A stretch of DNA of 64,000 nucleotides, taken from NCBI GenBank assembly GCA_023630585.1, contig CM042544.1, positions 19,655,256 to 19,719,255 of the forward strand, read 5' to 3'. Each line of letters begins with the position of its first letter. The first letter of the stretch is position 1. The notes beneath the pieces are model-generated. The model had not been told where the DNA came from and did no database searches. It worked only from the letters and a program-made list of their open reading frames with translations. Below are positions 25,940 to 52,340 of this stretch, piece after piece. Made by a program: the position numbers and the translations under genes. The DNA comes from Cranoglanis bouderius. Taxonomy: Eukaryota > Chordata > Actinopteri > Siluriformes > Cranoglanididae.

Positions 25940-27573
25940 AAAAGCTGCACAGTTGAGCTGATTCTGACACAACCTTCTCAGATCATATGCTGGTGTCTTT
26001 TAATGCCCACTTAACTCCATCAAAAATAATCAATGTTGGACCATTTCATTCCGGAATATCTTGCAACCCTCCCTAGCAAGGGCAATCTATCCAGTCCTGA
26101 TGATCTGATATTTCATTACAGTGATGGTCTTCAGTCGCAGTTTCTATCTAAAATTCTGGAATTCTGGTTGTTGCGGCTCAGGTTCATGACCATTTCTATG
26201 ATAGCAACTTATACGAACAATTGGCTTTCATTTATATCATAGTACTGAGACTGCCCTTCTTAAAATGTCTAATGACTTACTGGTAGCGGCCGATTCAGGG
26301 CTTCTATCTATATTAATTCTCCTAGATTTAACTGCGGCATTCGACACTATTTCTCACAATATCCTATTAGCTAGATTGCAGTCTACAGGAATTGTTGGTA
26401 CTGCCTTGGCTTGGTTGACATCCTATCTCTTGGGTCGCACTCAGTCTGTACAATTAAGGCAGTTTCAATCTAAAACACCCCAAATCATTACTGGTGTCCC
26501 ACAGGGATCAGTCTTGGGCCCTCTGCTATTTATTATTTATCTCCTTCCGCTTTGTAGTATTTTCAGAAAATTTGGCATCCATTTCCACTGTTACGCTGAT
26601 GACACCCAGCTCTACCAGTCTTCTAAGCTGACTTCTCTTTCTAATTGCCTGTCTGAAATTAAAACTTGGTTTTCAAACAACTTCCTTAAACTTAATAACA
26701 GCAAAACTGAAATTCTACTAGTTGGTTCAAAAAATAATCTTGCCAAGTCAAATTGCTTCTCTATGTTTATTGACAATTCTCCAGTCTCCTTCTCTACACA
26801 CGTTAAGAGCTTGGGTGTTATCTTCGACAATACTCTGTCATTTGAAGCTCATGCTAATAATATTACTCGGAGGGCATTCTTCCATATACGGACCATTAAC
26901 CGTCTCCGTCCAGCTCTCTCAACAAGGAGCACTGCCATAATGGTCCATGCCCTAGTCACATCACGATTACTGTAATTCTCTTCTCTATGGTCTTCCTCTC
27001 AAACTTTTACATAAACTTCAGTTAGTTCAGAACTCGGCTGCACGAATCATCTCTAGAACTCCTTCGGGTGAGCACATTTCCCCTGTCCTTCAACTACTGC
27101 ACTGGCTTCCTGTTAAACAACGCATTAAGACTTTACTTCTTACCTTTAAGGCACTACACAACCTGACTCCTTCCTATTTGTCAGATCTTCTTTCCATATA
27201 CACTCCCACCCATACTCTTAGATCATTTTCTTCATTTACTTTAGTTCTCCCCCGCATGCGTTTGTCCTCTATGGGGTCTCGAGCTTTTAGCTACGCAGCC
27301 CCTCAATTATGGAACCTGCTTCCACAGGATAGCCGAAACTGTGAAACTCTTTCTGTTTCTAAATCTCGCCTCAAAACACACTTTTTCAGACAGGCTTTCC
27401 AGTCACTGTGTCTGTGTATCTTTTTATTTTGGTTTGTTGTGTTTTTAAGTCTGCATTGAGGGCCTCTGTGTTTTTTAGGCCAAACTGATGACCTCCTGTC
27501 ATTTTATATTTTATGTGTTTTATTGCTTGTAAGGTGTCCTTGTGTGCCATGAAAGGCACCTATAAATAAAATC

Positions 27574-27625
<52 letters not shown>
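25940..27625 (+). mobile_element. L2-type LINE, 5'-truncated and damaged, with (ATT)n tail
   Basis: A trace of endonuclease end (SDHMLVSFNAHL) at about 25977 is joined by a deletion to the reverse transcriptase: HSTETALLK, LDLTAAFDTISH, GVPQGSVLGPLLFIIYLLPL, the catalytic YADDTQLY and LKLNNSKTEILLVGS, then after a frame break at 26970 YCNSLLYGLPLKLLHKLQLV and NLLPQDSR. Motif order and the ATT repeat tail (27577-27624) fit the L2 (Maui-like) clade. Deletion and frameshift make it inactive. Confidence 0.87.
26265..26975 (+). pseudogene. Reverse transcriptase domain of the L2 LINE
   Basis: The longest open segment (236 codons) of the element. It holds the fingers/palm motifs, including LDLTAAFDT (first Asp), GVPQGSVLGP and YADD (catalytic Asp pair). 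It ends at SRLL plus a stop, where the family normally continues SRLDYCNSLL; the missing bases move the rest into another frame. Confidence 0.82.
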
Positions 27626-28199
27626 GTCTGACCAAAAAGATCACACCTAACTGTGCTTCTATTTATGGTGGGTTTTTTTTTTTTTCTTACTGTCTAAGTT
27701 TTAGGTGACCTGACATTAAACAAAAAGTCATCAGTGCTTAATAGAAAAACAGCTATAGAAAATCTTCATCACCAGGCCTCTCAGATCTCTTGCATTGGCT
27801 GTGAGACTCATGCAGTGGAGCCAGATTTCACTTTCTCACACCAAATTTTTCAAATATCACTCATTATCAAACATTTTTTCAATAAATAAACAAAATAAAT
27901 TAAACAAAAATAAGAAGAAGAAGATACAAAATGTAAATGTAATTTTTTTTATTCTTTTATGTTATTTTATTTTACAAGAGAGGTTTGATTCAACTTGAGA
28001 GGTTTGTATCATGCTATGGGATTCAACAACATTTCAGCTGACATATCTGATATTTGTACACATACAAAATGGGGTATGTGTACAAATTCACTACAAAGAT
28101 CACAACAAACCGGCAGATAAGAAAATGGTTACGGCCAATACACCTCCCTGCGTAATAAATAGGCTAATGTGTAATAAATAAATAAATAAATTGCACGTC

Positions 28200-28591
28200 A
28201 CCATATTATTTTAAAACACCACGTAGCATAAATTTTGGAACTGACGTAGCCCGTAACTCTTTCCTCTTTTGGGGGTTTTGCCCCCTTTTCAGTGTTCAAG
28301 GTGGATTGTTATTGGTTCGAGACAGGAAGTTGCTCTTTACTACAGTTACTCGAAGGTTTTGAAAGTGCGGAAATACATCCAGGGAAAAGTTCAGTGCGAG
28401 CACGGGAAGTTGTGACGTGGAAAAGAAAACGCAACCTGTAAAAACTCGAGCACGCGCTGCAATTAGGAAATATCGTCCCTTTTTAGAGGAGAGGTTTATC
28501 TGAAGCGAAGGCTATGGAAACGAGTGGAATATGCTTCATCTGTGCCTGATTCTTTTACTAAGTGCAGTATTGTAGTGCTTTCAGTGTGCTC
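28200..28591 (+). promoter_or_regulatory. dgat1: Probable dgat1 promoter and 5' UTR
   Basis: The stretch before the dgat1 ATG is richer in GC and CpG than its surroundings. It has an inverted CCAAT motif (attggt) near 28312 and a short perfect inverted repeat, ggggg-ttttg-ccccc, at 28271-28285. No TATA box is clear. The transcription start cannot be placed from sequence alone. Confidence 0.5.
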
Positions 28592-43657
<15,066 letters not shown>

Positions 43658-44862
43658 GACTGTACTGCTACCCAAACTGTCCCACTGCCGTCCAACTCAT
43701 ATGTCCAAAAATAATTTCTTTAAGGACTTCTTCCTGAAAGAAAAAAGGAAAGATCTTCATAGGCAGCAAACGAATTCACTGGATTATTTTTAAGCTACTG
43801 CTTGGATGCAGCAGATGTAATTCACATTTGCATGGCATTACAGGCTAGGAATGGACAGATATGATTTTTTTTTTTTTGAATGTGTTTAATATTAATATTA
43901 CTTTACAGTTACAGCTCAGATACAGCAGAGACATCACATCTATAGCATCATAGGCTTAGAAGGGAAAGATGTTTTTTTTTTTATGTGTGTTTAAGGGTAA
44001 TTTGTCATTTTACATAATTTTGCAAAAGGATACAAAACATTTTGTGTATAAGTGGCTAACATTTGGAATTTATTTTGCATGAAAAGAACATTTGTAGACT
44101 GTTAATGTTTCATTTTATATAATAATGTTTGTTTCTCAGTGTGGTCTGATCTACTCTGAGCTCATACTGGAGAATTCAGGGACTTAATTGTGTAAAATCA
44201 GGGAGTGCCACCTACTGGTGTCTTGTAAATCATAAAGTGTATGAATGAAACTTTTAGGCCATGTAATTATACCTTCATGTGGAGACATTCATCAAACATA
44301 ATTATATTCCATAGAATAGCGAATACAGTGTAATCTCCGACTGCGATATTTTCTGCAGATTTAGTCCTTTTGGAGCCATTTGTTTTCAAGATGATGAGGG
44401 TGCCAGGTCCCTCCAATCAGTACAAGTTGGTGATAAATGGCTTTGGAGATAAGTTGTATAATAGCTTATGGTAGTACTGTATAAACATCCTATCTCCAAC
44501 ACTGAGATGCAGGCATGATTTCACACAGTGCTATCTTAAAGGTTGATTGCACGTTACAACACTATGGCCTGTTTAAAACACTGCCTGACACACGGTACTG
44601 GAAGAATGATTACAGTGCAGGGAATCAATGCCATTGATGCAGAGATGCAGTTTATCTATTTTTACCAGTAGCACTGTGCTCTAGTCTGCATCAAGTTTGA
44701 TGTAAATTCTTTAGTTTTGTAACTTTTGGAATTGTCTGCCATCTACTGCACATGCATGTTTACAAAATGAGTTTTATGATTGAATATTGCTTGCTCAATT
44801 TTAAATATAAACATTGTTTACATTGTTTCTACTTCCTTTGCATTGACTGTGCAGTGAATAAA
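43658..44862 (+). other. dgat1: dgat1 3' UTR candidate ending at AATAAA
   Basis: AT-rich DNA with no good open frame follows the stop codon. The best poly(A) signal is AATAAA at 44857-44862, giving a 3' UTR of about 1.2 kb. Two poly(T) runs lie inside (near 43866 and 43972). A hAT transposon begins 48 bp after the signal. Confidence 0.5.
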
Positions 44863-46770
44863 GTCATGATGGAGATTGTGGGATAATGCGAACAGAGGGT
44901 TACTATAAAGTAGGGCTGCACGATTATGACAAAACTCATAATTGTGGATTATTCCCTTGAAATTGTAATTGCGATTATTAATTACAATTATCACAATTGA
45001 CATTGAATGGTGTTTTGAATAGCCTTACACTATTGTTGGAAGCACCTGCATGCTTCTATGTTTATATAAAAGTAAAAAAAAAAAAAAAAACAAGCTGAAA
45101 ACACTTCCTGAAAAACTTTTATTGATTTTCTATAGCATTAAGCCTCAAATGTCAACTGTATATTGGTTTGGTTTCTTCTTTAAATTAAAAAAAGTTCAAA
45201 ATATGCATGGTATAATAATGTTATGCTAAAACTAAAATTAAAACAACAGAAAACCCTTCAGATAACTTGTATAAAGAAAAAAACTGAGTTTGCCTTTTTA
45301 TGGCGTGTGTTTTGGCTTAGAACATAAGCCATAAAAACACTTCAAGTTTTCAGGAATGAACAATACTAAGTTTGACTTTTAAAGATTTTTGGCCAGGAAC
45401 ACAAGCCTATCCACACTTTCAGGCTTTAGGGATGCACGTGAACAAGTCACAATGTTTCCTCCAGTGCTGAATACTCTTTCTGAGGGAGAACTTGTGGCAG
45501 GAATGCAATTGGGGAATTGTTTTTTTTATGTTCCTTCCACCAGACCAAAGGATTCTTCTCACTGTCAACAGCAGCAGAGAAAAAATAAGACTGTAGCTCA
45601 GCAATTATGGCCATGTCTTGGTCTTGGAGACTGGAGAGAGATGATGATGCTGGTCTGTGGTCCTCATCCACTTTAAAAAACCTACCCAATGTTTTTTTGG
45701 TCTTCTTTAGTGCTGGTGCATTTTGGTCATCTGCTTCCTCACAAACAGTCACAGATGGTTGAGGCTTTTAATAAACCAAAGGCAAAATTTTAGTTAAACT
45801 CATAAAAGATAATGTCATATACTATTACTAGTACAGTAAGAACTATTTATTAATGTTAAATTAATACTGAAAATGGCCCAAACAAAATTCTATTACATAC
45901 ATGGCACACAAAACCTATAATTATAATTACCTTCATTACTGTAGATATTGATGCCATTTCAGTTCTCAAACGAATCTTGACAGCTTCAACTCTGTCTTCT
46001 TTGACGTACTTAAACTTGAATCTGGGATCAATTACAAAAGCCATGTCAAGCAACTCTTGTGTCTGTGGATCATCATACTTCTTGTTCAGGTAGTCCAGGA
46101 TCTTCTTCTTGATGCATTTGGAGAGTTTTGTTTCTCCCTCTTTCTCTGCCAAGATTTTATTGTTGAACAAATGAAGAACGGGCTTCACAAATGATACACT
46201 TACATATTGCTCTCCTGAAAGAGCATCAGTGAATTCAGCAAGAGGAGAAAGTGAGTTGTTGACTGCCTCAAGGACTTCTATATCCTGCCATGTGGGGACA
46301 ACGTGTCTGACTTTTTTGTCCATGGAGAGAACATGAGAAATGGCACTCTGTTGTTCCAACACCCTGGCAATCATTGCTTGTTTTGATCCCCACCTTGTTG
46401 GACACTCAGTCTTGAGCTTGTGTTGAGGTAACCTGAGCTCTTTCTGGGCCTCGGACAACTCCCTCGTTTGTCTCCAGCTATAGGAGGAGCACCCCACCAC
46501 CTTTTTGCAGACATTCAGCGCACGGTCAATCCGTTCATCTTTCAAAGCATTTTCTAAACACACACACACACACAAACAAACAAAATGTTTACTAAAGCTA
46601 TACATTTATTTACAATTAAACAGACTAAATTTCAAATTACAGTAACATATTTTACATCTATAATATAAATTGTACTATGTTTATAGTTCTAGTTTATAGT
46701 TCACTTATCAAATAACAGCATTATTACAATATACAAAAGTATATTACTGTCAATATTACTGCCTACATCA

Positions 46771-46926
46771 GGGTTTTTCAACTCCAATCCTGCCCCCTCC
46801 CAGAACGTTTAGACGTCTCACTATTTAACACTAAAAAGCTGATGAGTTGAATCAGGTGTTTTAATTAGTGAATCATCTAAAACTTTCTGGGAGGATGGTG
46901 TCCCCAGGAATGGATTTGAAAACCCC
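46771..46926. mobile_element. Short inverted-repeat element inside the hAT intron
   Basis: A 156-bp segment starts gggtttttcaactccaatcc and ends with the near complement (aatggatttgaaaacccc). No coding content. A related-looking segment occurs near 17725-17855 (ccagtcctgaag ... ccaggactggag). Confidence 0.5.
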
Positions 46927-46927
46927 T

Positions 46928-47141
46928 CCCAGATAGCAAATGACATCTGGCCCACATACTCAATGACTCAACCTGAGTGTGGCTGGCTTCTGGGCCAGAT
47001 GTGGGCACAGACTAAACAAGCCTAAAACCGGCTTGTTGTGTGAGGGCCAGATATGGCCCATATGACCTTTGCCATTGCCAGAACTGAGCCATATGTACCA
47101 TAGGTGGCCCGGATGAGTCCCAGAAATGTATGCTATCTGGG
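46928..47141. mobile_element. MITE-like element with perfect 11-bp inverted ends
   Basis: It begins cccagatagca (from 46928) and ends tgctatctggg (to 47141), a perfect 11-bp inverted repeat around 214 bp of noncoding sequence rich in ctggcc and gggcca. It sits directly beside the 156-bp element, inside a transposase intron. Confidence 0.5.
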
Positions 47142-48181
47142 CTGGTCTACATATTATTAGACAAGTACATATGATGCATATTATTAGACAAGTACATATT
47201 GCATAATAATGGTATTATGTGTAAATTTTTTTAGATAAATAAATATTCTTAAGTAATAGCAGGCTACTCACCAATTGCTAGGTGCAGCCTGTGCCCAAAA
47301 CACTGGAGTCTGGTCCATTTATTAATAGCAACGGCGTTCACTATATTTGCTGCGTTATCTGTAGTGACAGAGACTTGTTGCTCCTCCTTTAAACCCCAGG
47401 CAGCCAGCATCTCTTTCAATCCTTGAGCAATCGCATCCCCAGTGTGATCTTGTGGAAAATAGGACGTTTGCAAGCATCTGCTTTTGAGTTTAAACTCGTC
47501 ATCAGTGTAATGAACTGTTAGGCTCATATATGGTTCCATAGTTCTACTCGACCATAAATCAGTCGTGGTGGAATAGAACTCTATTTTTTGCAAATCTGAT
47601 TCAATGCCTTCCCGGCATTTTGAATAAAGTGAAGGTAGCGCAACTTGAGAAAAATAATTGTGGGAGGGGATGACATATCACTTATCCAGTGTGTTTATGA
47701 GTTTTTTTAAACCCTGCGCTGCAAACTGTATTAATCGGCACCATGTCTTTTGCAATGAAATGCGTAGTCGCTTCAGTTATCTCCATCTGCCTTCGGGAAC
47801 CTGCCGGATACGGAGAAGCACAAAACAACGATTTCGTGATGGGCGTCTGTGTAGCAGTTCTCGCATGACTTGGTGCTTTTTTCTTCACGCTAAGACATTC
47901 CTCGTATTGCACTCTGTGGTTGAATTTTAAACGATTGAATAAACTCGTGGTGTTGCTCGAAGGTGCAGAAACAGTTGTTCGACATAACTTACACAGTATA
48001 ACACGCTGCTCAACATCATCGCTAGTGAATCCAAAATAATTCCACACCACAGATGAAGCTTTTCTTTTTGATTCTAATGCTTGATTCTGAGCAACACTTT
48101 GCAAGTTGTCGGAATCAGAGGTTTCTTTATCTGCACACATGTTCACGAAATTAACATTGATTGTGCAGCCCTATTATAAAG

Positions 48182-48690
48182 GGACCAGCCCTAACCCTAG
48201 GCCAAACTTTACCCTAGACCAGCCCAAAACCTAGACCAACCCAATCCATAGGAACACACTAACCCTAGCCCAATCCAATCCATAGGAAAACAATAACCCT
48301 AGCCCAATCCAATCCATAGGAACACACTAACCCTAGCCCAATCCAATCCATATGAAAACACTAACCTAGCCCAACCCAATCCACAGGAACACACTAACCC
48401 TAGCCCAATCCAATCCATAGGAACACAATAACCCTAGCCCAATCCAATCCATATGAAAACACTAACCTAGCCTAACCCAATCCACAGGAACACACTAACC
48501 CTAGCCCAATCCAATCCATAGGAACACACTAACCCTAGCCCAATCCAATCCATAGGAACACACTAACCCTAGCCCAATCCAATCCATAGGAACACAGTAA
48601 CCCTAGATTAATCCAATCCATAGGAAAACAATAACCCTAGCCCAACCCAATCCATAGGAACACACTAACCCTAGCCCAACCCATTGAGGT
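48182..48690. repeat. 34-bp minisatellite with telomere-like core
   Basis: About 14 copies of a 34-bp unit containing aaccctagcccaatccaatc followed by cataggaacacac. The first 60 bp are degenerate (ggaccagccctaaccctagg). Copies differ mainly at aacacact / aaaacaat and Catagg / Catatg. Each unit holds one taaccctag, close to one vertebrate telomere hexamer, but spacing is not telomeric. The array abuts the hAT target duplication. Confidence 0.9.
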
Positions 48691-49345
48691 GCGATCAGAA
48701 CAATCATTAATTTACTAATTTATTTAACATTTAGTTTACGTGAAATCTTCAAATTATGCTGCAATGTCAACTGCATACAACAACAAACAAAGCATTACAA
48801 CTCACCATAACATGCAATCAAAGGGAGCACTGGACTTGTTTCCCTGCAATAATACAGTCCCAATGAGGAGAGATGGGGGACAGTGAGACTCGAAGCGTAT
48901 TGCAAATGTCCAGTCTGCTCCTTGAAAGTAATCAAGGGGTTTGTCTCTCAATGCTGGGTGCTTAGTTTCAATGCAGAAGCAATTTTAAGGCCTTATTGAC
49001 TCATTAGCTAATTTATCTCCGCATATTATACACATGGGGTTTGGAGCATGTGAACTGCCTGTAGCGACAAGATCGTATTTTAGATACGAGTCATCATATT
49101 TTCTTAACACTGGCTGAGCCTGTTGCAAGAGTGGACCAGTGTTTTCTGAAATCACGCCCTCGATGTAAATTTGGATAGTGGCCCTTAAAGGGCAAAATGT
49201 ACAATAAATAATACAGTGGCGTATATAGACATTTTTCCCAGAATGTTCTTGGCACCCGGTAGCAACTCTTCCACGGCCCGGTTCTGGGTCGCGACCCAGG
49301 AGTTGGGGACCTCTTATGTACAGAACCACAGAGGCTGAGAAAACA
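48690..49345 (-). pseudogene. Fragment of a second, different hAT transposase
   Basis: Minus-strand reading gives KYDDSYLKYDLVATGSS, then PMCIICGDKLANESIRP and, after a stop and frame change, ETKHPALRDKPLDYF. This order (YLKYGF..., CxxCG.KL.NEAM, TKHP) is the N-terminal zinc-finger region of SCAND3/ZBED5-like hAT transposases. The 5' side carries a 14-bp perfect palindrome, tgggtcgcgaccca, at 49285-49298. The rest of the transposase is absent. It is unrelated to the hAT at 44911-48173. Confidence 0.7.
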
Positions 49346-52242
49346 AAGAAAAATGTGTCTCCCTTTTCCAGTGCATGTCCACTAGCCAATTTTTGGGGGG
49401 TTGTTTAAATTCTTTTATGTGGATTTTGAGATATACGTAGTTGGGCTAGAGATTTTACTGCAATCTTGTAACCCTGGTTAATGATATACACACTGGTGAT
49501 GGGAAAAACACACCTGCTGTATCAGATGCAGTTGAACAAAGGTATATCTAAAACCACTCCAAAGGAGCTGCTAGACTGTATTCTGGATGATTGTGTGTTG
49601 TTGACTCGCAACTGCCTATTACAGGTTTCATCCAAAGATGCACGATAGTAGCTTATAGCATAAGTCAAGTGTGCTAGCCTATCGACATTATTTTGTTTGG
49701 GGCTATGTCATTTTTAATGTCATCCTGCCCCACCAAAATCTATGGTCACGAGCTGGTGCTGTTCTTGGTGAGAAGACAGACATCTTGATCCTTAGCTTAA
49801 CTTATAGGAGATTTTACTATTTATTGTCCAGATAAGTAAATATTATTACTAATATTATTATGAAAAATCACTTGAGAAAAGAACCCAGTAATGGTTCAGA
49901 TGTAAAGTCTGTGAGTATCTGACACATCTTTTGAATGCAAGGTATATGAGTATCTATGTGACACATCCTTAACCAAATAAGGGGTTCCACTTAGGAACAT
50001 CCCTGAAAGGTTTTTCTGTTTTAGGGCTCTGCCTAGAATTTTTTTCCAGCGGGACAAAGCAAAGCGTCTTTTAGGGTGCTACACTGAATATTTCCCCTAA
50101 AAGTGCATAGAAAAGAACTGTATGAACTCTTCAAGGTATGAATAATAGTGTTTAAGCTAAAAGTCTATTAGCATTCTAAAAGTGGATCTGTTTTGAAACA
50201 AATGTCACATAGTAATGAACTTTATAGTCCTTTTCTAAAAAGCTCTTCTAAACATCCTGGGGCACTCTCATAAGCTTTTATCCCTTCCTGTACAGAACTG
50301 TGGCAGCCTGAATCCTGCACTCAGACTCAACAAAATTCCCTGAAGCTGTAAAGTGAAATTTTCTTACTACTTTGCATATTAACTGCTGTATGTTAAGTGA
50401 GTCAAGAATGATTCAGTCTGTGCTGTGCTGTGGCATGCAGGTTGTCTAAGTGGGTGTGAACAGAGATCAGGCAATTTGTTCCCATTTCTTTTAGCCTATT
50501 TATTCACAGCTTTGGGCCAAAGGCTCAGAGCTCTCCTCAGGATACAGTGTCACCTGCCAAAGATGTGTCTTTAGCCTCACATGGCTGATGAAAAGCAGAA
50601 GCTCAGAATATTGATTCTGCTAAAACGAGTCAAGGAGATGGAGTAATTTTCCACTGTAAAAGTGGCACCAGGAAGTCAGCTTGTGTCATTCTGTAGATTT
50701 CCATTCATTGGTATCAGAAGAAATGTTGCATTTGTGTGGTGGGAGATTCCTTGGTATTCTCAAAGTGTGGTCTGTGATTTTTTTTTTTTTTTTACATTTA
50801 TTTATTTATTTATTTATTTATTTATTTTCAGTGGTGGAAATCACATCCCACTCCATAAATTATAATATTTATTATTGCATTCTTATAGCTATTAGCTTGT
50901 TTGACTGGTCACTGAAATAAGGTTTACTCCAAACCTCAATAATTAAAAACAAGCAGTCTATTAAATAATATCATCTGGGACGTAATGTGTTCTGTCGATG
51001 GAAAATTCAGGAATTAAAATAGCCTAAATATGATTGTACACATTTAAATAATGAGCCTAATCTTTGAATAGTTGGATTATGTTAATCTGTGTTGAAAAAA
51101 ACCTGTGTTTACGGAGTGTTCGTGGAGTTTAAAGGGGTCCTTGGCTGCAAAGTTTTGAGAAGATTATTTGAAACGGTCTTCTTAATTATTAATAGCATTA
51201 CTGAACAATGATTTGTGTATCTGTATTCAGCAGACCATTTCCAGTCTCCATTGGTCTGGGTATTTATCAGGTTGCAGGATGAAAAAAGATTTGTGTGGCA
51301 CTTTCTTAAGTGGTTTCATAAATATCCCAGGATGACATGATATATTAACTAATGTCCATGATTAAACACAGCTCGAGGAATCTCTCCGTTCACATGTACA
51401 GTCTGTGCATTTAAATGCATCACAGTGTAGGGGCAAAGGTTTTACGTTAACATGTCTTGTTTATTTATTTATTTATTTATTTTATACATGTTCTGTTCGT
51501 ACATTGCATTGCTATTATTTGTATGATTTGCTAGTAGACTAGAATGTGGATGTGGGACAAAGTATGACAGGCTGTATTTTAAGGAGAGATATACAGTATC
51601 AAGATCTTCTGTGCTTTATCACAGTGACACAGTGTTTGATCTGTTTTTGAGTAAGGCAGATGTGAACCTGTCTTTACTATTACCAAACAACTGCCTGGAT
51701 CTCAAGCCTGTAAAGCCTAGTGACTGCATGTAGTGGTGAAAATTCTTATTAAAACATGCTTGAGAAGTACTGCCAATTTCTGAAGCTGAGGAGGAAAATT
51801 ATCAGATTGGTGGCAGAGGCAGTTTCAGGCACTGCATTGCTACAGTTCGTTCAACAAAATGACTACAGTTTTCTCAAAGATTTTCTCCACTGGCCCAATA
51901 TTTCACTATTAAGAAAAATCTGCTATTATTTTACTCCTATTGTAATGTTTTTTATTTTTATTTATTTTATTTTTTTTAGAGTTATTACAGTATAAGAGTG
52001 CCCATTAGCTGTAATTATCAAGTATCCAATTCAAGCAATATGTGGTTCTTTGTCTTGAAACAGTTAGCAAGGGCTGTCTGTTACACTTGTAACGTCTGAA
52101 CGTATCAAACTGAATTCTGAATTAGCCTGGATCTAGCAAAGAAATTTCTCTGTGTCTTTGAGCCTTGAATCCTTATCGGTAACCCCCCTCCGGTCTTCAC
52201 CAGATGCCATCGGAATGCGACACGACCCCCCCCCCTCTTCAG
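49346..52242. other. No gene seen
   Basis: AT-rich intergenic DNA with ATTT tracts. No transposon ends, exons or long frames. Confidence 0.55.
50783..50827. repeat. Poly(T) and (TTTA)n tract
   Basis: A T run then about five ATTT units. A second short ATTT tract lies at 51461-51482. Confidence 0.85.
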
Positions 52243-52260
52243 ACACACACGCACACACAG

Positions 52261-52291
<31 letters not shown>

Positions 52292-52320
52292 AAGCACACA
52301 CACACACACACACACACACA
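52243..52320. repeat. (CA)n microsatellite, interrupted
   Basis: CA-rich tract with G and A interruptions, ending just before the LTR-like segment. Confidence 0.92.
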
Positions 52321-52340
52321 ATGGGAGAATCTCTTTTCAA

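Larger units (their letters stand above)
45379..48146 (-). pseudogene. hAT transposase with BED zinc finger, inactivated
   Basis: Pieces read from high to low coordinates. 48146-47682: BED-type finger (CKLC, then FNRLKFNHRVQYEEC, with Arg where a His is common). 47593-47264: start of the RNase H-like fold, with TTDLWSS and VTTDNAANIV carrying two expected acidic residues, ending at a donor after HLAIG. About 46563-45935: CPTRWGS and a long helical region. 45762-45379: dimerisation domain with ELQSYF, WWKEHKK and SERVFSTGGNIVT, ending at TAA 45379. Acceptors (ttgtttag-type) and donors (gtgagtag, gtaattat) remain visible. Lesions: a frame break at a seven-base poly(A) run (T run 47702-47708), an in-frame TGA at 47678-47680 that looks like a decayed CGA, and a frame break at an eight-base run (45520-45527). 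It could not make a full transposase as read. Confidence 0.85.
44911..48173 (-). mobile_element. hAT DNA transposon, nearly full length, 8-bp target duplication
   Basis: Ends are TAGGGCTGCACGATT at 44911 and its imperfect complement ending at 48173 (gtgcagcccta). The flanks are ctataaag (44903-44910) and ttataaag (48174-48181), an 8-bp target duplication with one mismatch, the size typical of hAT elements. The 3263-bp element carries a split transposase gene on the minus strand and two small inverted-repeat elements (46771-46926, 46928-47141) inside one of its introns. Confidence 0.88.

Noticed and set aside
48182..48690. Interstitial telomere
   Set aside because: The telomere-like word occurs once per 34-bp unit, not as consecutive TTAGGG repeats.
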